Shown in pieces: positions 1 through 9,495 of a DNA stretch of 64,000 bases. The translations under genes and the position numbers were made by a program. How positions within the stretch are numbered: the first letter of the stretch is position 1; every line of letters begins with the position of its first letter. The stretch is from contig JARFJB010001963.1 of the NCBI GenBank assembly GCA_036346205.1, positions 742,001 to 806,000 of the forward strand. Direction: 5' to 3'. This DNA is from Vesta saturnalis (lineage: Eukaryota; Arthropoda; Insecta; Coleoptera; Lampyridae). The notes beneath the pieces were generated by a model. It saw only the letters and a list, made by a program, of their open reading frames with translations, searched no databases and was not told the DNA's origin.

Positions 1-2
1 AA

Positions 3-655
3 CATAAATATCACCCATACCATTTGTGTTTGTATCAAAACCTACTACAGCAAGATTTCGCAACTCGTGTCGCATTGTGCAATATTATTCTGGTCAAAAT
101 TAACCAACAAGCCAATTTTGTTGACTTTGTGTTATTTAGCGACGAAGCAAGTTTTATTAGCATAGGAGTCGTTAATAAACATAATAGTCACTATTACTCC
201 GTTGAAAATTCACACTGGGTACGATAAATAGATTGCCAGCATTAGTGGACTGTGAATGTGTGGGGTGGTATTATCAATACTGATGTAATAGAACCTTTCC
301 TTTTCGATGGTACCCTGACAGGCGAAAGAGCAATTCCCTTGCGAATATTTACCACAGTAGCTTGAAAATATGAATCTACATACTCGTCAAATTATGTATT
401 ACCAACATGATGAAGCTCCGCCGCACTACCATAATCGAGTACGTCGGCTTTTTAAAAATTGGTGCGAAGATCATGGATAGGTCGCGGTGGTCCCATGGCT
501 TGGCCTGCGAAATCAGCAGGTCTTACTCTCCTAGACTTTTTTTCTGTGGAGATATGTGAAACAGGTGTGTACTACACCGGCCAATATGAGACTTCGAATT
601 AGTGAGGCTTTTCGAAGTATTCGAAAAAGCACCCTTCAAAATGTCAAAGCAACCT
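3..655 (+). pseudogene. Tc1/mariner-like (DUF4817-type) transposase, middle and C-terminal part, broken
   Basis: Translation in frame 3 from the window edge gives the typical order of this insect DDE transposase family. First comes a KYHPYHL-like segment at the end of the helix-turn-helix region. Then LFSDEASF holds the first catalytic Asp (about 150-175), followed by a VNKHNSHYYSVENSHWVR segment and an in-frame stop at about 226. After further frameshifts come HDEAPPHY with the second Asp (about 410-440) and WIGRGGPMAWPAKSAGLTLLDFF (about 474-541). In the last motif the usual SPDL has become SAGL, so the third catalytic Asp is lost. The N-terminus lies outside the window. The coding end was cut by the MULE at 664/665 and resumes at 9630. 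It is inactive, and the family assignment is firm. Confidence 0.85.
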
Positions 656-664
656 TTACTAGGG
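656..664. repeat. Left target-site duplication of the MULE
   Basis: TTACTAGGG at 656-664 is repeated exactly at 9622-9630, on the other side of the element. A length of 8-10 bp is usual for Mutator-like elements. Confidence 0.85.
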
Positions 665-800
665 CGGAATGGGACAACTCGCCGTCGCCGATTGGCCTTC
701 GCCGATTGGCCGTTGCCGATTCGCCGGCGGCCGACTCGCCGGCGAGACGATTTGCCGGTGAGACGATTCGCTGGCGTTCGATTCGCCGTCGGGAAATAAG
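665..800 (+). repeat. Left terminal inverted repeat of the MULE
   Basis: GC-rich block of repeated CGCCG/GCCGATTGG/GCCGGCGAGACGATT-type motifs ending near GGAAATAAGCTTCGAAGTGA. The same motifs appear reverse-complemented at about 9496-9621 (CTTCGAAGTTAATTTCTCGACGGCGAATCGG onwards). The arms are imperfect copies and differ in unit number and order. Confidence 0.8.
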
Positions 801-1092
801 CTTCGAAGTGAATAAAATATTAAAATCAATTTATGTTTTTATTCAAAACCATATATTGCTTGAGTAGATTATTAATTGGTCTTTGGTAGAAGTATTAAGT
901 TTTAAAATGCTTTATAATAATTATCATCTGAGGACAAATGGAATGTTAATGACATCACATTAACTAAGATAAGTAAGTTGATATGTTTTTTAATTTCTGT
1001 AACTTAAAAATAAGGAAATCGTTGAGGCTAATTAGATAAAATATAACGATAATAATTTATTATACATGAAAGAGTTAAATTAATATTTATGT

Positions 1093-1802
1093 TTACATCA
1101 TATAATTATGAGCTAAACCTCTAATATATTCTAACATTTCAATGTCGTTAAATCGCCTAAGTAACGACAATATGCGCTCGTCGGCGTCCCTATATTTTCT
1201 TAACTTTACAGGCGGGGGATTACCAGCCACAAGTTGCTCGTAGTATGTATCTCTCCCCTTTTGCACTTTGCGTATCCCATTTATAAATTTCCGAATTGTT
1301 GGATACTGCATACCCAGTTCAAGCTGGAGTCTTTTGTGTGCTGCCTCCGCATGATTATTCGTCCGATCGTCTCCATTCAAAGTCCTATCGTAAAGATTCC
1401 ACATTTCATGGGGGAAAGGTGGACGTCTACCATTTCGGTCTATAATAATTGATCATTATATTACCCAGTATCAAAATTACGAATTATTATCATACCTATT
1501 TATGCGGCCTACATAATTATCTTCAAACCAATCCAAAAGCGGTTGCATCTCTTCTGGCAAGTCGTCCGATAATAAATCAACAGCTTCGTCCAAATTTGGA
1601 ATGGGTACAAACGCCAAGGAAGTAACCATTCTAGCGCTTAAAGCAAACTGCGGATCGTTGTTGTAATTTCGAAGAAGGCCCATTTCACCCAAATGCTTTC
1701 TCATATTTTGTGTTAAATGGAAAAAACACCCGTATATGTTTACGCCCTGGAAGCAGTTTTTCATAGCGTTAAAGGCTGCCTATTCAAAGTCACAGTGAAT
1801 TG
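1093..1802 (-). pseudogene. MULE transposase, catalytic domain part 2 and C-terminus
   Basis: The frame picks up directly from the left side of the Polinton-like insert: HCDFE with the second acidic site, then an in-frame TAG at 1780-1782 where the family normally has Gln, then AAFNAMKNCFQGVNIYGCFFHLTQN. GCFFHLTQN is the conserved Cys/His motif of MULE transposases. After FEDNYVGRIN there is a probable 56-bp intron (1440-1495), then MWNLYDRTLNGDDRTNNHAEAAHKR and a stop after GLAHNYMM at 1093. With the stop and the one-base indel at the exon junction, the gene cannot encode full protein. Confidence 0.85.
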
Positions 1803-1808
1803 CTTCGG
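1803..1808. repeat. Left target-site duplication of the Polinton-like element
   Basis: CTTCGG directly before the AGTAGTAATGG terminus. The same six bases are at 8378-8383 directly after CCATTACTACT. Removing one copy and the insert restores the MULE reading frame. Confidence 0.9.
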
Positions 1809-1874
1809 AGTAGTAATGGGGCCCTTCCCTCCTCATTTTTTCAGCACCACTATATTTATATGCCACGTGGGGAC

Positions 1875-2110
1875 CAGATTTTCCACCCTTATTTTTACTC
1901 GATTACGTGTAGGACGTATTTTTCCACCCTTATTATTACTCACTTACGTGTAGGACGTATTTTTTCACACCTATTTTTACACATCCACGTGTGAGACCGT
2001 ATTTTCAACCCTTTCTTCTCGAAGGTCCTTTTTAACACCTATTTTTACTCGCTTACGTATAGGGCGTGTATTTTCAACCCTTTTTTATCCCTAATTAAAG
2101 ACCTTTTGAC
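1875..2110 (+). repeat. Sub-terminal iterons of the Polinton-like element, left arm
   Basis: At least five diverged copies of a unit of about 40 bp built from CGTGTAGGACGTATTTTT, CCACCCTTATTTTTACTC and a CTTA spacer. The mirror set is at about 8090-8310. Regular iterons next to a terminus could be protein-binding sites for end recognition; that role is inferred. Confidence 0.75.
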
Positions 2111-2639
2111 AGCTATTTTTTTAACCATAATTATTATTGGTAGTATTAAGGACCTTTTTTGTTTTTATTACGCGAGGGGCCGTATTTATTACCCTTATTT
2201 TTATGATTTCTTTTGGGGTTATTTTTCAAACCTTATGGTTGTATTAAGGACCTTTTTGACAGGTAGGACTTTTTTTGTGGTTGCTAACGTGAGGACTGTA
2301 TTTAGGGGTGGGGGCTGGTCTTGGCTTGGCTTAGGGCTGTATTTAGGGGCGGGGGCTGAACTGGGGCAGGGGCTGTATGTAGAGCTAGGGTTGGAGCTTA
2401 GGGCTGGGGTCTGGGATTGTATCTAGAGCTAGGGTTGTTTTTCTGGTAATTATCTTCAGCCTTAATTAAGGTCCTTTTGGTTGTAACCCCTGGAGGTTAG
2501 ACAATTGTGCTCTTTTAAATTGTATCTTGTAAGATACGTTATCTCTCTCTCTCTTTCTCTCTCTCTCTCTCCCTCTCGTTCGCCCTCTTTTCTTGCACCT
2601 CTCTCGTTTCTCTCTCGCTTCACACAACCACAAGCACGG

Positions 2640-3110
2640 ACACAAGTTCAAACCTGCAAACGCAAAAACACAAAACACGTAAGCACACAAAAATGGAAGC
2701 ACGAAAAATGAAAACACGCAAACACAAAACAAAAACACGAAAACACATGAAACGAAAACACGCAAACACACTAAATGGAAACACAAAAAATGAAAACACG
2801 CAAACACAAAACAAAAAAAACACGCAGACACGAAAACAATCGCAAGTCTTGACGAAAACAAGTGCAAGTCTTGACGAAAACAAGCAAATACGAAATCACT
2901 AAAATTCGTAAACCGAAAAAATCGCTAGAATACAAATGCGCAAGCACGAAAAACGGAAACTCACAAACACAACTATTAGCGCGCAAGGCATTTTCCTATT
3001 TCAAAAATAAGGTGCAAGTCTTGACGGAAAACAAGCAAATACAAAACCACTAAAAATCGTAAACATGAAAAATCGCTAGCATACAAACACACAAACACAT
3101 GCATTTAGCA
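2640..3110 (+). repeat. A/C-rich minisatellite in the left arm, preceded by (CT)n
   Basis: Irregular tandem units of about 9-20 bp such as AAACACGCAAACACAAAA, AAGCACGAAAAA and GCAAGTCTTGACGAAAACAA. A (CT)n tract with interruptions precedes it at about 2540-2580. The reverse complement lies at about 7050-7520, with (AG)n at about 7575-7627. ORFs predicted here are low-complexity artefacts. Confidence 0.8.
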
Positions 3111-3171
3111 CTAAGACATGAGGAGTAGTAAAAGTAAAAATAAAAATCAAAAAAAGAGAAAGAATATTTTA

Positions 3172-3522
3172 TTAATCTGTTTTTTTTAATTTCTGAAACG
3201 AGTCGAAAAGCTGGAGTTCCAGGTCGGGGTCGAAATCTAGGGGTAACGGTGCTGTCGTAAGAAAGCAATCTAGCAGCTGTGTTGTATCATCACCATTACA
3301 CGGTGCGGCTGTTGCTGCTGCAGGACGCGATGGTTGCATGTGTGTATACCGCAGCTGCTGACTGCCTGCTGTCCACGGATCTTCGCTACGCACTATACGA
3401 CGTGGAGGTAGCCGTAAGAGCTCCTCTAGTACCGACGTCAATACAACAGTAGACGCTACCGACGAGCGCTGACGCCACTTTTTAGCGTTATCTCCAGTTT
3501 TAACACGTCTCGTGAGCGACAC
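3172..3522 (-). CDS. Unknown basic/acidic protein encoded in the left inverted repeat
   Basis: The open frame actually extends without Met to about 3598, just inside the 3588-3932 ORF; the first Met gives 116 residues. The basic start (MSLTRRVKTGDNAKK) looks like a nuclear-localisation or nucleic-acid-contact patch. The middle contains LPPRRIVRSEDPW and a Gln/Pro/Ala-rich part. The end is acidic and hydrophobic (PLPLDFDPDLELQLFDSFQK), like an activation or protein-contact tail. The same ORF is intact in the other arm (6579-6989). No family recognised. Confidence 0.5.
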   Translation of the reverse strand: MSLTRRVKTGDNAKKWRQRSSVASTVVLTSVLEELLRLPPRRIVRSEDPWTAGSQQLRYTHMQPSRPAAATAAPCNGDDTTQLLDCFLTTAPLPLDFDPDLELQLFDSFQKLKKTD

Positions 3523-3587
3523 TTCTGGTGAGGCTTCTCGAGATACAAACGTGTTTAACGTAGTCTGCTTATACTCTGACGCAGGTG

Positions 3588-3932
3588 CTAGCGAAGATTT
3601 CGCCTCTTCGTTTTAACGGCTCCTACCGTACGAGCCCTAGCAGGTGTCACCAACCGTTGCTGCTGTTGATGAAGACGATGCTCCTCACCCGAGCATAAAT
3701 TAATTATTTCACTGGTTTTACCCTCGAGAGCGCACTGATTTTGTCCACTTTGAATCCTTAAATTTTGGGCCACACGCGACTCGAACAGTTCCAGGACAAT
3801 GCTTCCCTCTATATACTGCCTCTGCTGACGCTGTAGACGTTCTCTGATTTGATTATCTAGGATCTTCAACGTCTCGACGATCTTCTTATCGCAGGCGTCA
3901 TCAGGGGTTAAGAAACTTATAATTTTATTCAT
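3588..3932 (-). CDS. Unknown protein of the Polinton-like element (N-terminal ORF, core/left-arm junction)
   Basis: A 114-residue ORF starting MNKIISFLTPDDACDKKIVE. Residues about 18-60 are charged and heptad-like (KILDNQIRERLQRQQRQYIE), compatible with a coiled coil. Then follow a Gln-rich stretch (HRLHQQQQR) and a basic end (KTKRRNLR). It ends at 3588 by overlapping, in another frame, the upstream part of the next ORF, which lies in the arm. This N-terminal part is single-copy; the right arm lacks it. I recognise no family. It could be the first half of a protein split by a frameshift or an unseen intron. A polymerase, integrase or capsid function is not suggested. Confidence 0.45.
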   Translation of the reverse strand: MNKIISFLTPDDACDKKIVETLKILDNQIRERLQRQQRQYIEGSIVLELFESRVAQNLRIQSGQNQCALEGKTSEIINLCSGEEHRLHQQQQRLVTPARARTVGAVKTKRRNLR

Positions 3933-3949
3933 TTTTTGCGTTACTCGTT

Positions 3950-6490
3950 AACACTGTAAAAATATAAGTGTAAGACTGTATATATATTTATAGTCAATAT
4001 CGTCGAAAGTCTGGTAATTTTCTAAAAAAGCAGCTATCGCTTCTAGAATTACCTGAATTAGGTCCTAACATAGAAGACTGTAATGTGGAAATTTCACCCT
4101 AGTAAAAATAATGCTTAGAGATCGATCCACATGCAGGGGAAAAAGTGCTCTACTGCTAACTAGCTATCTAAGTACTGAATTTAGTCTATAGAGCATTATT
4201 AGAGTCATTAGGGATGTAAGCATTAAACAAAAGTAGTGTAGATTAAATTCTTAATTCCTATGGGGATACATTATTTTCATAATCAGCATGTTATTTATGT
4301 CTATTATCAGTTATTGTATTTCAAAATTCAATAAGGGCCCTCGCGTCATTGTAGGACAATTTAAGTAAGTGATGGTTATATAATATATAAGGCAAAACCC
4401 ACAGAACTTTCTTAAAATGTTATTATCACTTTACAATGTATTAATTAATCTGAGACATATTTTTCCGACATTAGATCTGCTTTTGTCGTTAATATGTTAA
4501 AAACATCATTATTTTTCAAGCCTGTGCAGACTTTTAGTAGTACCTTAAAACGTTTTAATTAATTACGGATAACACACTCCTGTTATATATAATGTAGATT
4601 TAAACCTCTCTTTCAAAAATTTCTAACCATAAAATTCATATCGTTTTGATATTACAGTTCGATTAAAATATATGTCATTGTATCTCATTTTTTTAAACTT
4701 TAATTGTAGAATTGGTCCAGGTAAAAACAGGCTTTTTTGTTATCTTCATTTTAGATAGTCAAAATAATACGTATGTATTTGGAAATAACCAGACTTATTA
4801 ACAATTTGTTTTTCCTCGTTAGAAGCGATGATTAACATATTAAAAAATATTATTTGTTACTTCGATGCCGTCCTTCTAATGCTTTTTAATATATTGCCGT
4901 TACATAATGTAGATCTAAAACCTTGCTTTAAAAAATATTTCAATTTAAAACTTAATTGTAGAAGCAATTCAGGTACTTAAAAAGGTTTTTTCTATTATCT
5001 TCATTTTAAATCGCAAAAAAAAACGTAGCATAATTAGTACAATGTATTTCTGGAAATTACCTGCAACATGTTAACAATTTTTCCCTCATTAGAATTGATG
5101 TTCTCATTAACATAAAAAATATTATTTGTCACATCGATATTGACCTTCTAATAGTTTAAACCTTTAAAACAACGTTATATAACAACAAAATTGTTAACAG
5201 TAATTAACAATTTGTTTCTCCCTCATTAGAAGTGATATTATCATTAACATATTGTGTTATATAACGTAGATTTAAAACTTTTCTGTTAAAAAAATATCTT
5301 CTAATCATAATCATTCGATATTAAAAGACGATTAAAAAAATATACATCATAGTATCTCAATTTAAAATTTAATTGTAGAATTATGAGAATCAGTCCTGAC
5401 ACAACAGTATTTTTTTAATTATATCCATTTAAACTGTTAAAATATAAGAATAATAAAGTGTATTTAAGGATTACTATCAAAGACTGTTCTGTAATAAAAA
5501 ATGATCTTTTAAAAAGGCCTTAGATTTTAAATGTATTTATTACATTTTAATTAAAATTATTTTTTTCCAATGAAATTAAACGATTGGTCTAGTTTAACAA
5601 TAAGTGTTTTATACCGTAATGAATAATAACAAACGCTTAGCTAAAATAAAAACGTTATTAAAATTATTACATTTCCTTTAAGACTCATTTCTGGTACATA
5701 TATACAAACTGTTATTACCTAACTTCACCTTAAACAATAAGTCTTTTTGTTATTAAAAGATAAACATCATGCTTTTACATTCTTGAAATTAGCTACTACG
5801 AATAGTAAAAATAGCTTTAGTTAATTTAGTTCCGTTTTGAAGAGCATCATAGTCATGGAACTAACTAATCAGACTTTGAGTTATTCAGTTAATGGTTAAC
5901 CGACAGGGTTTAACGTAATATTCGTTTATAAATGCGAATGACATTATGACTATAAATGTATAATGATTTTGTAGGCTGCAAACGGTTGGTGGAATGTAAC
6001 GATGCTTGTTATTTTAAGATTTAATTATATTTTTTAAGATCTGCTCAAATAAATATGAATGTGTTTAACGATGAAATGAAACTACAGATCGAGAACTGAT
6101 AATTGTCTTTAATTTTATTGTTTCGCTTACTGGACGAGTACATTACAGCAACCAAAGTGGTGAAAAGTGCTTTTTCATGTTCAACCATAATATAATTAAT
6201 CTAAATTTATAAAAATTTAATAACATGACAACGGTTTAACTTCAATGACGAGATGGAAACTAAGATGCGAGGTAACTATACATTAAATTTGTCTAATATC
6301 TTTACATTTAAGAGTAACGCAATGAATCAAATTAGTTTATGACGCTTCATAAGAAGATCGAGACGTTGAAGATCAGATAATCAACAAACGTTCAGGCTCA
6401 GCAACAGGCATAGGAGCCAACCGTTCAGTGTTCACCACATAAATTAATTGGGGAATCAAATAGAATTTAAAAATAAATAATTAATTTATC
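3950..6490. repeat. AT-rich core of the Polinton-like element with degenerate long tandem repeats
   Basis: No ORF of note. Between about 4440 and 5430, three diverged copies of a unit of about 270-400 bp can be followed. Shared strings include TTAATTGTAGAA followed by CAGGT and a T-run (4698, 4948, 5367), ATTAACATA...AAAAATATTATTTGT (4830, 5108), CTCGTTAGAAGCGATG/CTCATTAGAAGTGATA (4815, 5222) and AATGTAGAT.TAAA (4590, 4908, 5264). The rest is plain AT-rich sequence. Confidence 0.55.
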
Positions 6491-6578
6491 CATCAACAGC
6501 AGCAACGGTTGGTGACACCTGCTAGGCTCGTACGGTAGGAGCCGTTAAAACGAAGAGGCGAAATCTTCGCTAGCACCT

Positions 6579-6989
6579 GTGTCAGAGTATAAGCAGACTA
6601 CGTTAAACACGTTTGTATCTCTTGAAGCCTCACCAGAAGTGTCGCTCACGAGACGTGTTAAAACTGGAGATAACGCTAAAAAGGGGCGTCAGCGCTCGTC
6701 GGTAGCGTCTACTGTTGTATTGACGTCGGTACTAGAGGAGCTCTTACGGCTACCTCCACGTCGTATAGTGCGTAGCGAAGATCCGTGGACAGCAGGCAGT
6801 CAGCAGCTGCGGTATACACACATGCAACCATCGCGTCCTGCAGCAGCAACAACCGCACCGTGTAATGGTGATGATACAACACAGCTGCTAGATTGCTTTC
6901 TTACGACAGCACCGTTACCCCTAGATTTCGATCCCGACCTGGAACTCCAGCTTTTTGACTCGTTTCAGAAATTAAAAGAAACAGATTAA
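6579..6989 (+). CDS. Second copy of the unknown arm-encoded protein, right inverted repeat
   Basis: 136 codons, beginning in an extended frame (SEYKQTTLNTFV) and continuing into the same basic N-terminus, LPPRRIVRSEDPW middle and acidic tail as 3172-3522. The arms differ by a few amino acids (for example Trp to Gly after NAKK, Lys to Glu near the end) and no stop. The first ATG in the frame is not at the 5' end, and the listed start codon is GTG, so the true start is uncertain. An ORF maintained in both arms suggests either function or very recent arm homogenisation. Confidence 0.5.
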   Translation: MSEYKQTTLNTFVSLEASPEVSLTRRVKTGDNAKKGRQRSSVASTVVLTSVLEELLRLPPRRIVRSEDPWTAGSQQLRYTHMQPSRPAAATTAPCNGDDTTQLLDCFLTTAPLPLDFDPDLELQLFDSFQKLKETD

Positions 6990-7049
6990 TAAAATATTCT
7001 TTCTCTTTTTTTGATTTTTATTTTTACTTTTACTACTCCTCATGTCTTA

Positions 7050-7520
7050 GTGCTAAATGCATGTGTTTGTGTGTTTGTATGCTAGCGATTTTTCGTGTTT
7101 ACGATTTTTAGTGGTTTCGTATTTGCTTGTTTTCCGTCAAGACTTGCACCTTATTTTTGAAATAGACAAATGCCTTGCGCGCTAATAGTTGTGTTTGTGA
7201 GTTTCCGTTTTTCGTGCTTGCGCATTTGTATTCTAGCGATTTTTTCGGTTTACGAATTTTAGTGATTTCGTATTTGCTTGTTTTCGTCAAGACTTGCACT
7301 TGTTTTCGTCAAGACTTGCGATTGTTTTCGTGGCTGCGTGTTTTTTTTTTGTTTTGTGTTTGCGTGTTTTCATTTTTTGTGTTTCCATTTAGTGTGTTTG
7401 CGTGTTTTCGTTTCATGTGTTTTCGTGTTTTTGTTTTGTTTGCGAGTTTTCATTTTTCGTGTTTCCATTTTTGTGTGCTTACGTGTTTTGTGTTTTTGCG
7501 TTTGCAGGTTTGAACTTGTG
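7050..7520 (-). repeat. G/T-rich minisatellite in the right arm (mirror of the left), followed by (AG)n
   Basis: Reverse-complement copy of the left-arm minisatellite with units such as TGTTTTCGTCAAGACTTGC and GTGTTTGCGTGTTTTC; an (AG)n tract follows at about 7575-7627. A few unit-length differences from the left arm are visible. Confidence 0.8.
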
Positions 7521-8084
7521 TCCGTGCTTGTGGTTGTGTGAAGCGAGAGAGAAACGAGAGAGGTGCAAGAAAAGAGGGTGAAGGAGAGGGAGAGTGAGGG
7601 AGAGAGAGAGAGAGAAAGAGAGAGATGACGTATCTTACAAGATACAATTTAAAAGAGCACAATTGTCTAACCTCCAGGGGTTACAACCAAAAGGACCTTA
7701 ATTAAGGCTGAAGATAATTACCAGAAAAACAACCCTAGCTCTAGATACAATCCGACACCAGCCCTAAGCTCCAACCCTAGCTCTACATACAGCCCCTGCC
7801 CCAGTTCAGCCCCCGCCCCTAAATACAGCCCTAAGCCAAGCCAAGACCTGCCCCCACCCCTAAATACAGTCCTCACGTTAGCAACCACAAAAAAAAGTCC
7901 TACCTGTCAAAAAGGTCCTTAATACAACCATAAGGTTTGAAAAATAACCCCAAAAGAAATCATAAAAATAAGGGTAATAAATACGGTCCCTCGCGTAAGC
8001 TAATAAAAACAAAAAAGGTCCTCAATACTAGCAATAATAATTAGGGTTTAAAAAAATAGCTGTCAAAAGGTCTTTAATTAGGGA

Positions 8085-8310
8085 TAAAAAAGGGTTGAAA
8101 ATACACGCCCTATACGTAAGCGAGTAAAAATAGGTGTTAAAAAGGACCTTCGAGAAGAAAGGGTTGAAAATACGGTCTCACACGTGGATGTGTAAAAATA
8201 GGTGTGAAAAAATACGTCCTACACGTAAGCGAGTAATAATAAGGGTGGAAAAATACGTCCTACACGTAAGCGAGTAAAAATAAGGGTGGAAAATCTGGTC
8301 CCCCACGTGG
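8085..8310 (-). repeat. Sub-terminal iterons of the Polinton-like element, right arm
   Basis: Reverse-complement copies of the left-arm iterons (GGGTGGAAAAATACGTCCTA, CACGTAAGCGAGTAAAAATA). Confidence 0.75.
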
Positions 8311-8383
8311 GCATATAAAATAGGGTGTAGGTGGGGCGTGAAAAAATGAGGGGAGGGGAAGGTGCTCCATTACTACTCTTCGG

Positions 8384-8841
8384 GCTGTAAATTTGGAACC
8401 AACCCTTTTAATAATTGGAACATTTCGTTGTACGTAGCATGTTGTTTATTTGGTAAAAGCGCATGCAGTACTGGGTGTACGCCATTATTTTTAGCAACCA
8501 TTAAAGTGTAAATGCGTAAACAATGGAGTTGCTATAGAAAATGTTCCATCAGCGTACCATACACTTGAGGTGTCCAAATGTCGAAGCCAACTTTGGCTTC
8601 CAAAAATCATGATTCTATGGGGGCATTCGCTATCTGCCAGTAGAAAATTTTCTTGGTGGCCGGGTTGCACCTCATAAATTTTATAACACTCTGGTAATAT
8701 CAAGTGATCAAGATCTATAGGATTTGGGGGTGCAGCGGCAATGGCATTGCGTTTACGCCTAACTACTTTTTTTAAGGCGTAATTATTTGGAAGCCTAGCT
8801 TGTGCTGCTTGTGATACATTTGTAACACATTTGTTTATCAC
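8384..8841 (-). pseudogene. MULE transposase, catalytic domain part 1
   Basis: Continues from the 57-bp intron. It contains WLRHLDTSSVWYADGTFSIATP, where DGTF is the first acidic site of the MULE transposase domain (codons near 8540). A one-base frameshift follows at about 8505-8525. The next frame reads RIYTLMVAKNNGVHPVLHALLPNK and runs into NLQPEAI at the insertion point 8383/8384. The ORF as seen ends at 8491, but homologous coding continues to the insertion. Confidence 0.85.
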
Positions 8842-8898
8842 CTATAACAGAGAATGTAAATATATTGAGATAACAATAATAAATTAATTAATAATTAC
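8842..8898 (-). other. 57-bp spliceosomal intron in the MULE gene
   Basis: On the minus strand it reads CAG|GTAATT...TGTTATAG|GTGATAAAC. It is AT-rich with a pyrimidine-rich 3' side, joins in phase 0, and links MAQ to VINKCVTNVS. Very short introns of this kind are common in insects. A second candidate of 56 bp lies at 1440-1495 (AATAG|GTATGAT...TTATTATAG), where one extra base downstream now breaks the frame. Confidence 0.75.
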
Positions 8899-9183
8899 CT
8901 GCGCCATGCCTTCCATTGCTTCCTCAGCACGTTTCTTCACATTCGTCACTACCCTTGCAACTTCCACATCAACCGCTGAGTAGTCATGACAGTGCCTGTT
9001 GATTTCTTTAATAATTTCACCGTTTCTAGTGTGGGCCCTAGCTTTGCATAATTTTCTCCTCTCGCATCTCCAAAACTTAACACTATCATCACTTTTACTA
9101 CACGAATCGAATACATAAATAAAGCCGTTCATAGTGAATTTTTCTTTTCCTCTTTCAGACATAATAGTTCCGGCCATTATCAA
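8899..9183 (-). pseudogene. MULE transposase, exon 1 (FLYWCH zinc finger)
   Basis: The ORF starts MIMAGTIMSERGKEKFTMNG. The sequence FIYVFDSCSKS...KFWRCERRKLCKARAHTR...HCHD matches a FLYWCH zinc finger: an aromatic start, then Trp-Arg-Cys, Cys-Lys-Ala-Arg and a final His-Cys-His. This DNA-binding domain typically opens insect MULE transposases. The exon ends at MAQ, where a clean donor (CAG|GTAATT) begins a 57-bp intron. The start could be the first or a later Met, since three Met codons are close together. This exon shows no internal stop. Confidence 0.85.
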
Positions 9184-9495
9184 ATATTTCTTGCCACAAA
9201 GTCAGCAAATACTGATACTTTACGCAAAAATTATTGTATTTATATTCCACAAAGGGGGTGGAGTTAAACCCATAATTATCGTTATAGGTAATTAGTTCAA
9301 ACGATTTCTATACTTCCAAGTTACAGAAATTAGCAAAACATACCAACTTACTTATCTTAGTTATGTGATGTGATTAAAATTCCATTTGTCCTCAGATGAT
9401 AATTATAAAGTTAGAATTTTAAAATTTAATATGTACTTCTACTAACGCAATTTATGTTTTTATGTTATTGAATAAAATTAATGTTTTATTTACTT

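Larger units (their letters stand above)
1809..3671 (+). repeat. Left long terminal inverted repeat of the Polinton-like element
   Basis: Order from the end inward: terminus, sub-terminal iterons (about 1875-2105), a G-rich stretch (about 2300-2430), (CT)n (about 2540-2580), an A/C-rich minisatellite (about 2640-3110), then an ORF on the minus strand. Every block recurs in reverse order in 6491-8377. The homology ends at the CTGCTGTTGATG string (3660-3671). Confidence 0.9.
1809..8377. mobile_element. Polinton/Maverick-like non-autonomous element with 1.87-kb inverted repeats
   Basis: The ends are AGTAGTAATGG at 1809 and its reverse complement ending at 8377, flanked by a perfect 6-bp duplication CTTCGG. 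Long inverted repeats, 5'-AG...CT-3' ends and 6-bp duplications are the hallmark of Polinton/Maverick elements. The arms are 1809-3671 and 6491-8377, and by eye they differ by only scattered substitutions and small indels. The 2.8-kb core (3672-6490) is AT-rich and holds one ORF at its left edge. I see no protein-primed polymerase, retroviral-type integrase, packaging ATPase, protease or capsid gene, so it would need a helper. It inserted into the MULE. Another class with 6-bp duplications is possible but less likely. Confidence 0.7.
6491..8377 (-). repeat. Right long terminal inverted repeat of the Polinton-like element
   Basis: Mirror copy of 1809-3671, starting with CATCAACAGCAGCAACGG. Just inside it, a shared AATAATTAATTTAT string suggests that the original homology ran slightly further and that about 24 bp were deleted on this side. 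Confidence 0.9.

Noticed and set aside
2466..3053. ORFs over the A/C minisatellite in the Polinton-like arms (also 7108-7541)
   Set aside because: Phe/Cys/Val or Lys/Thr/Asn-rich translations of repeats, present in several frames.
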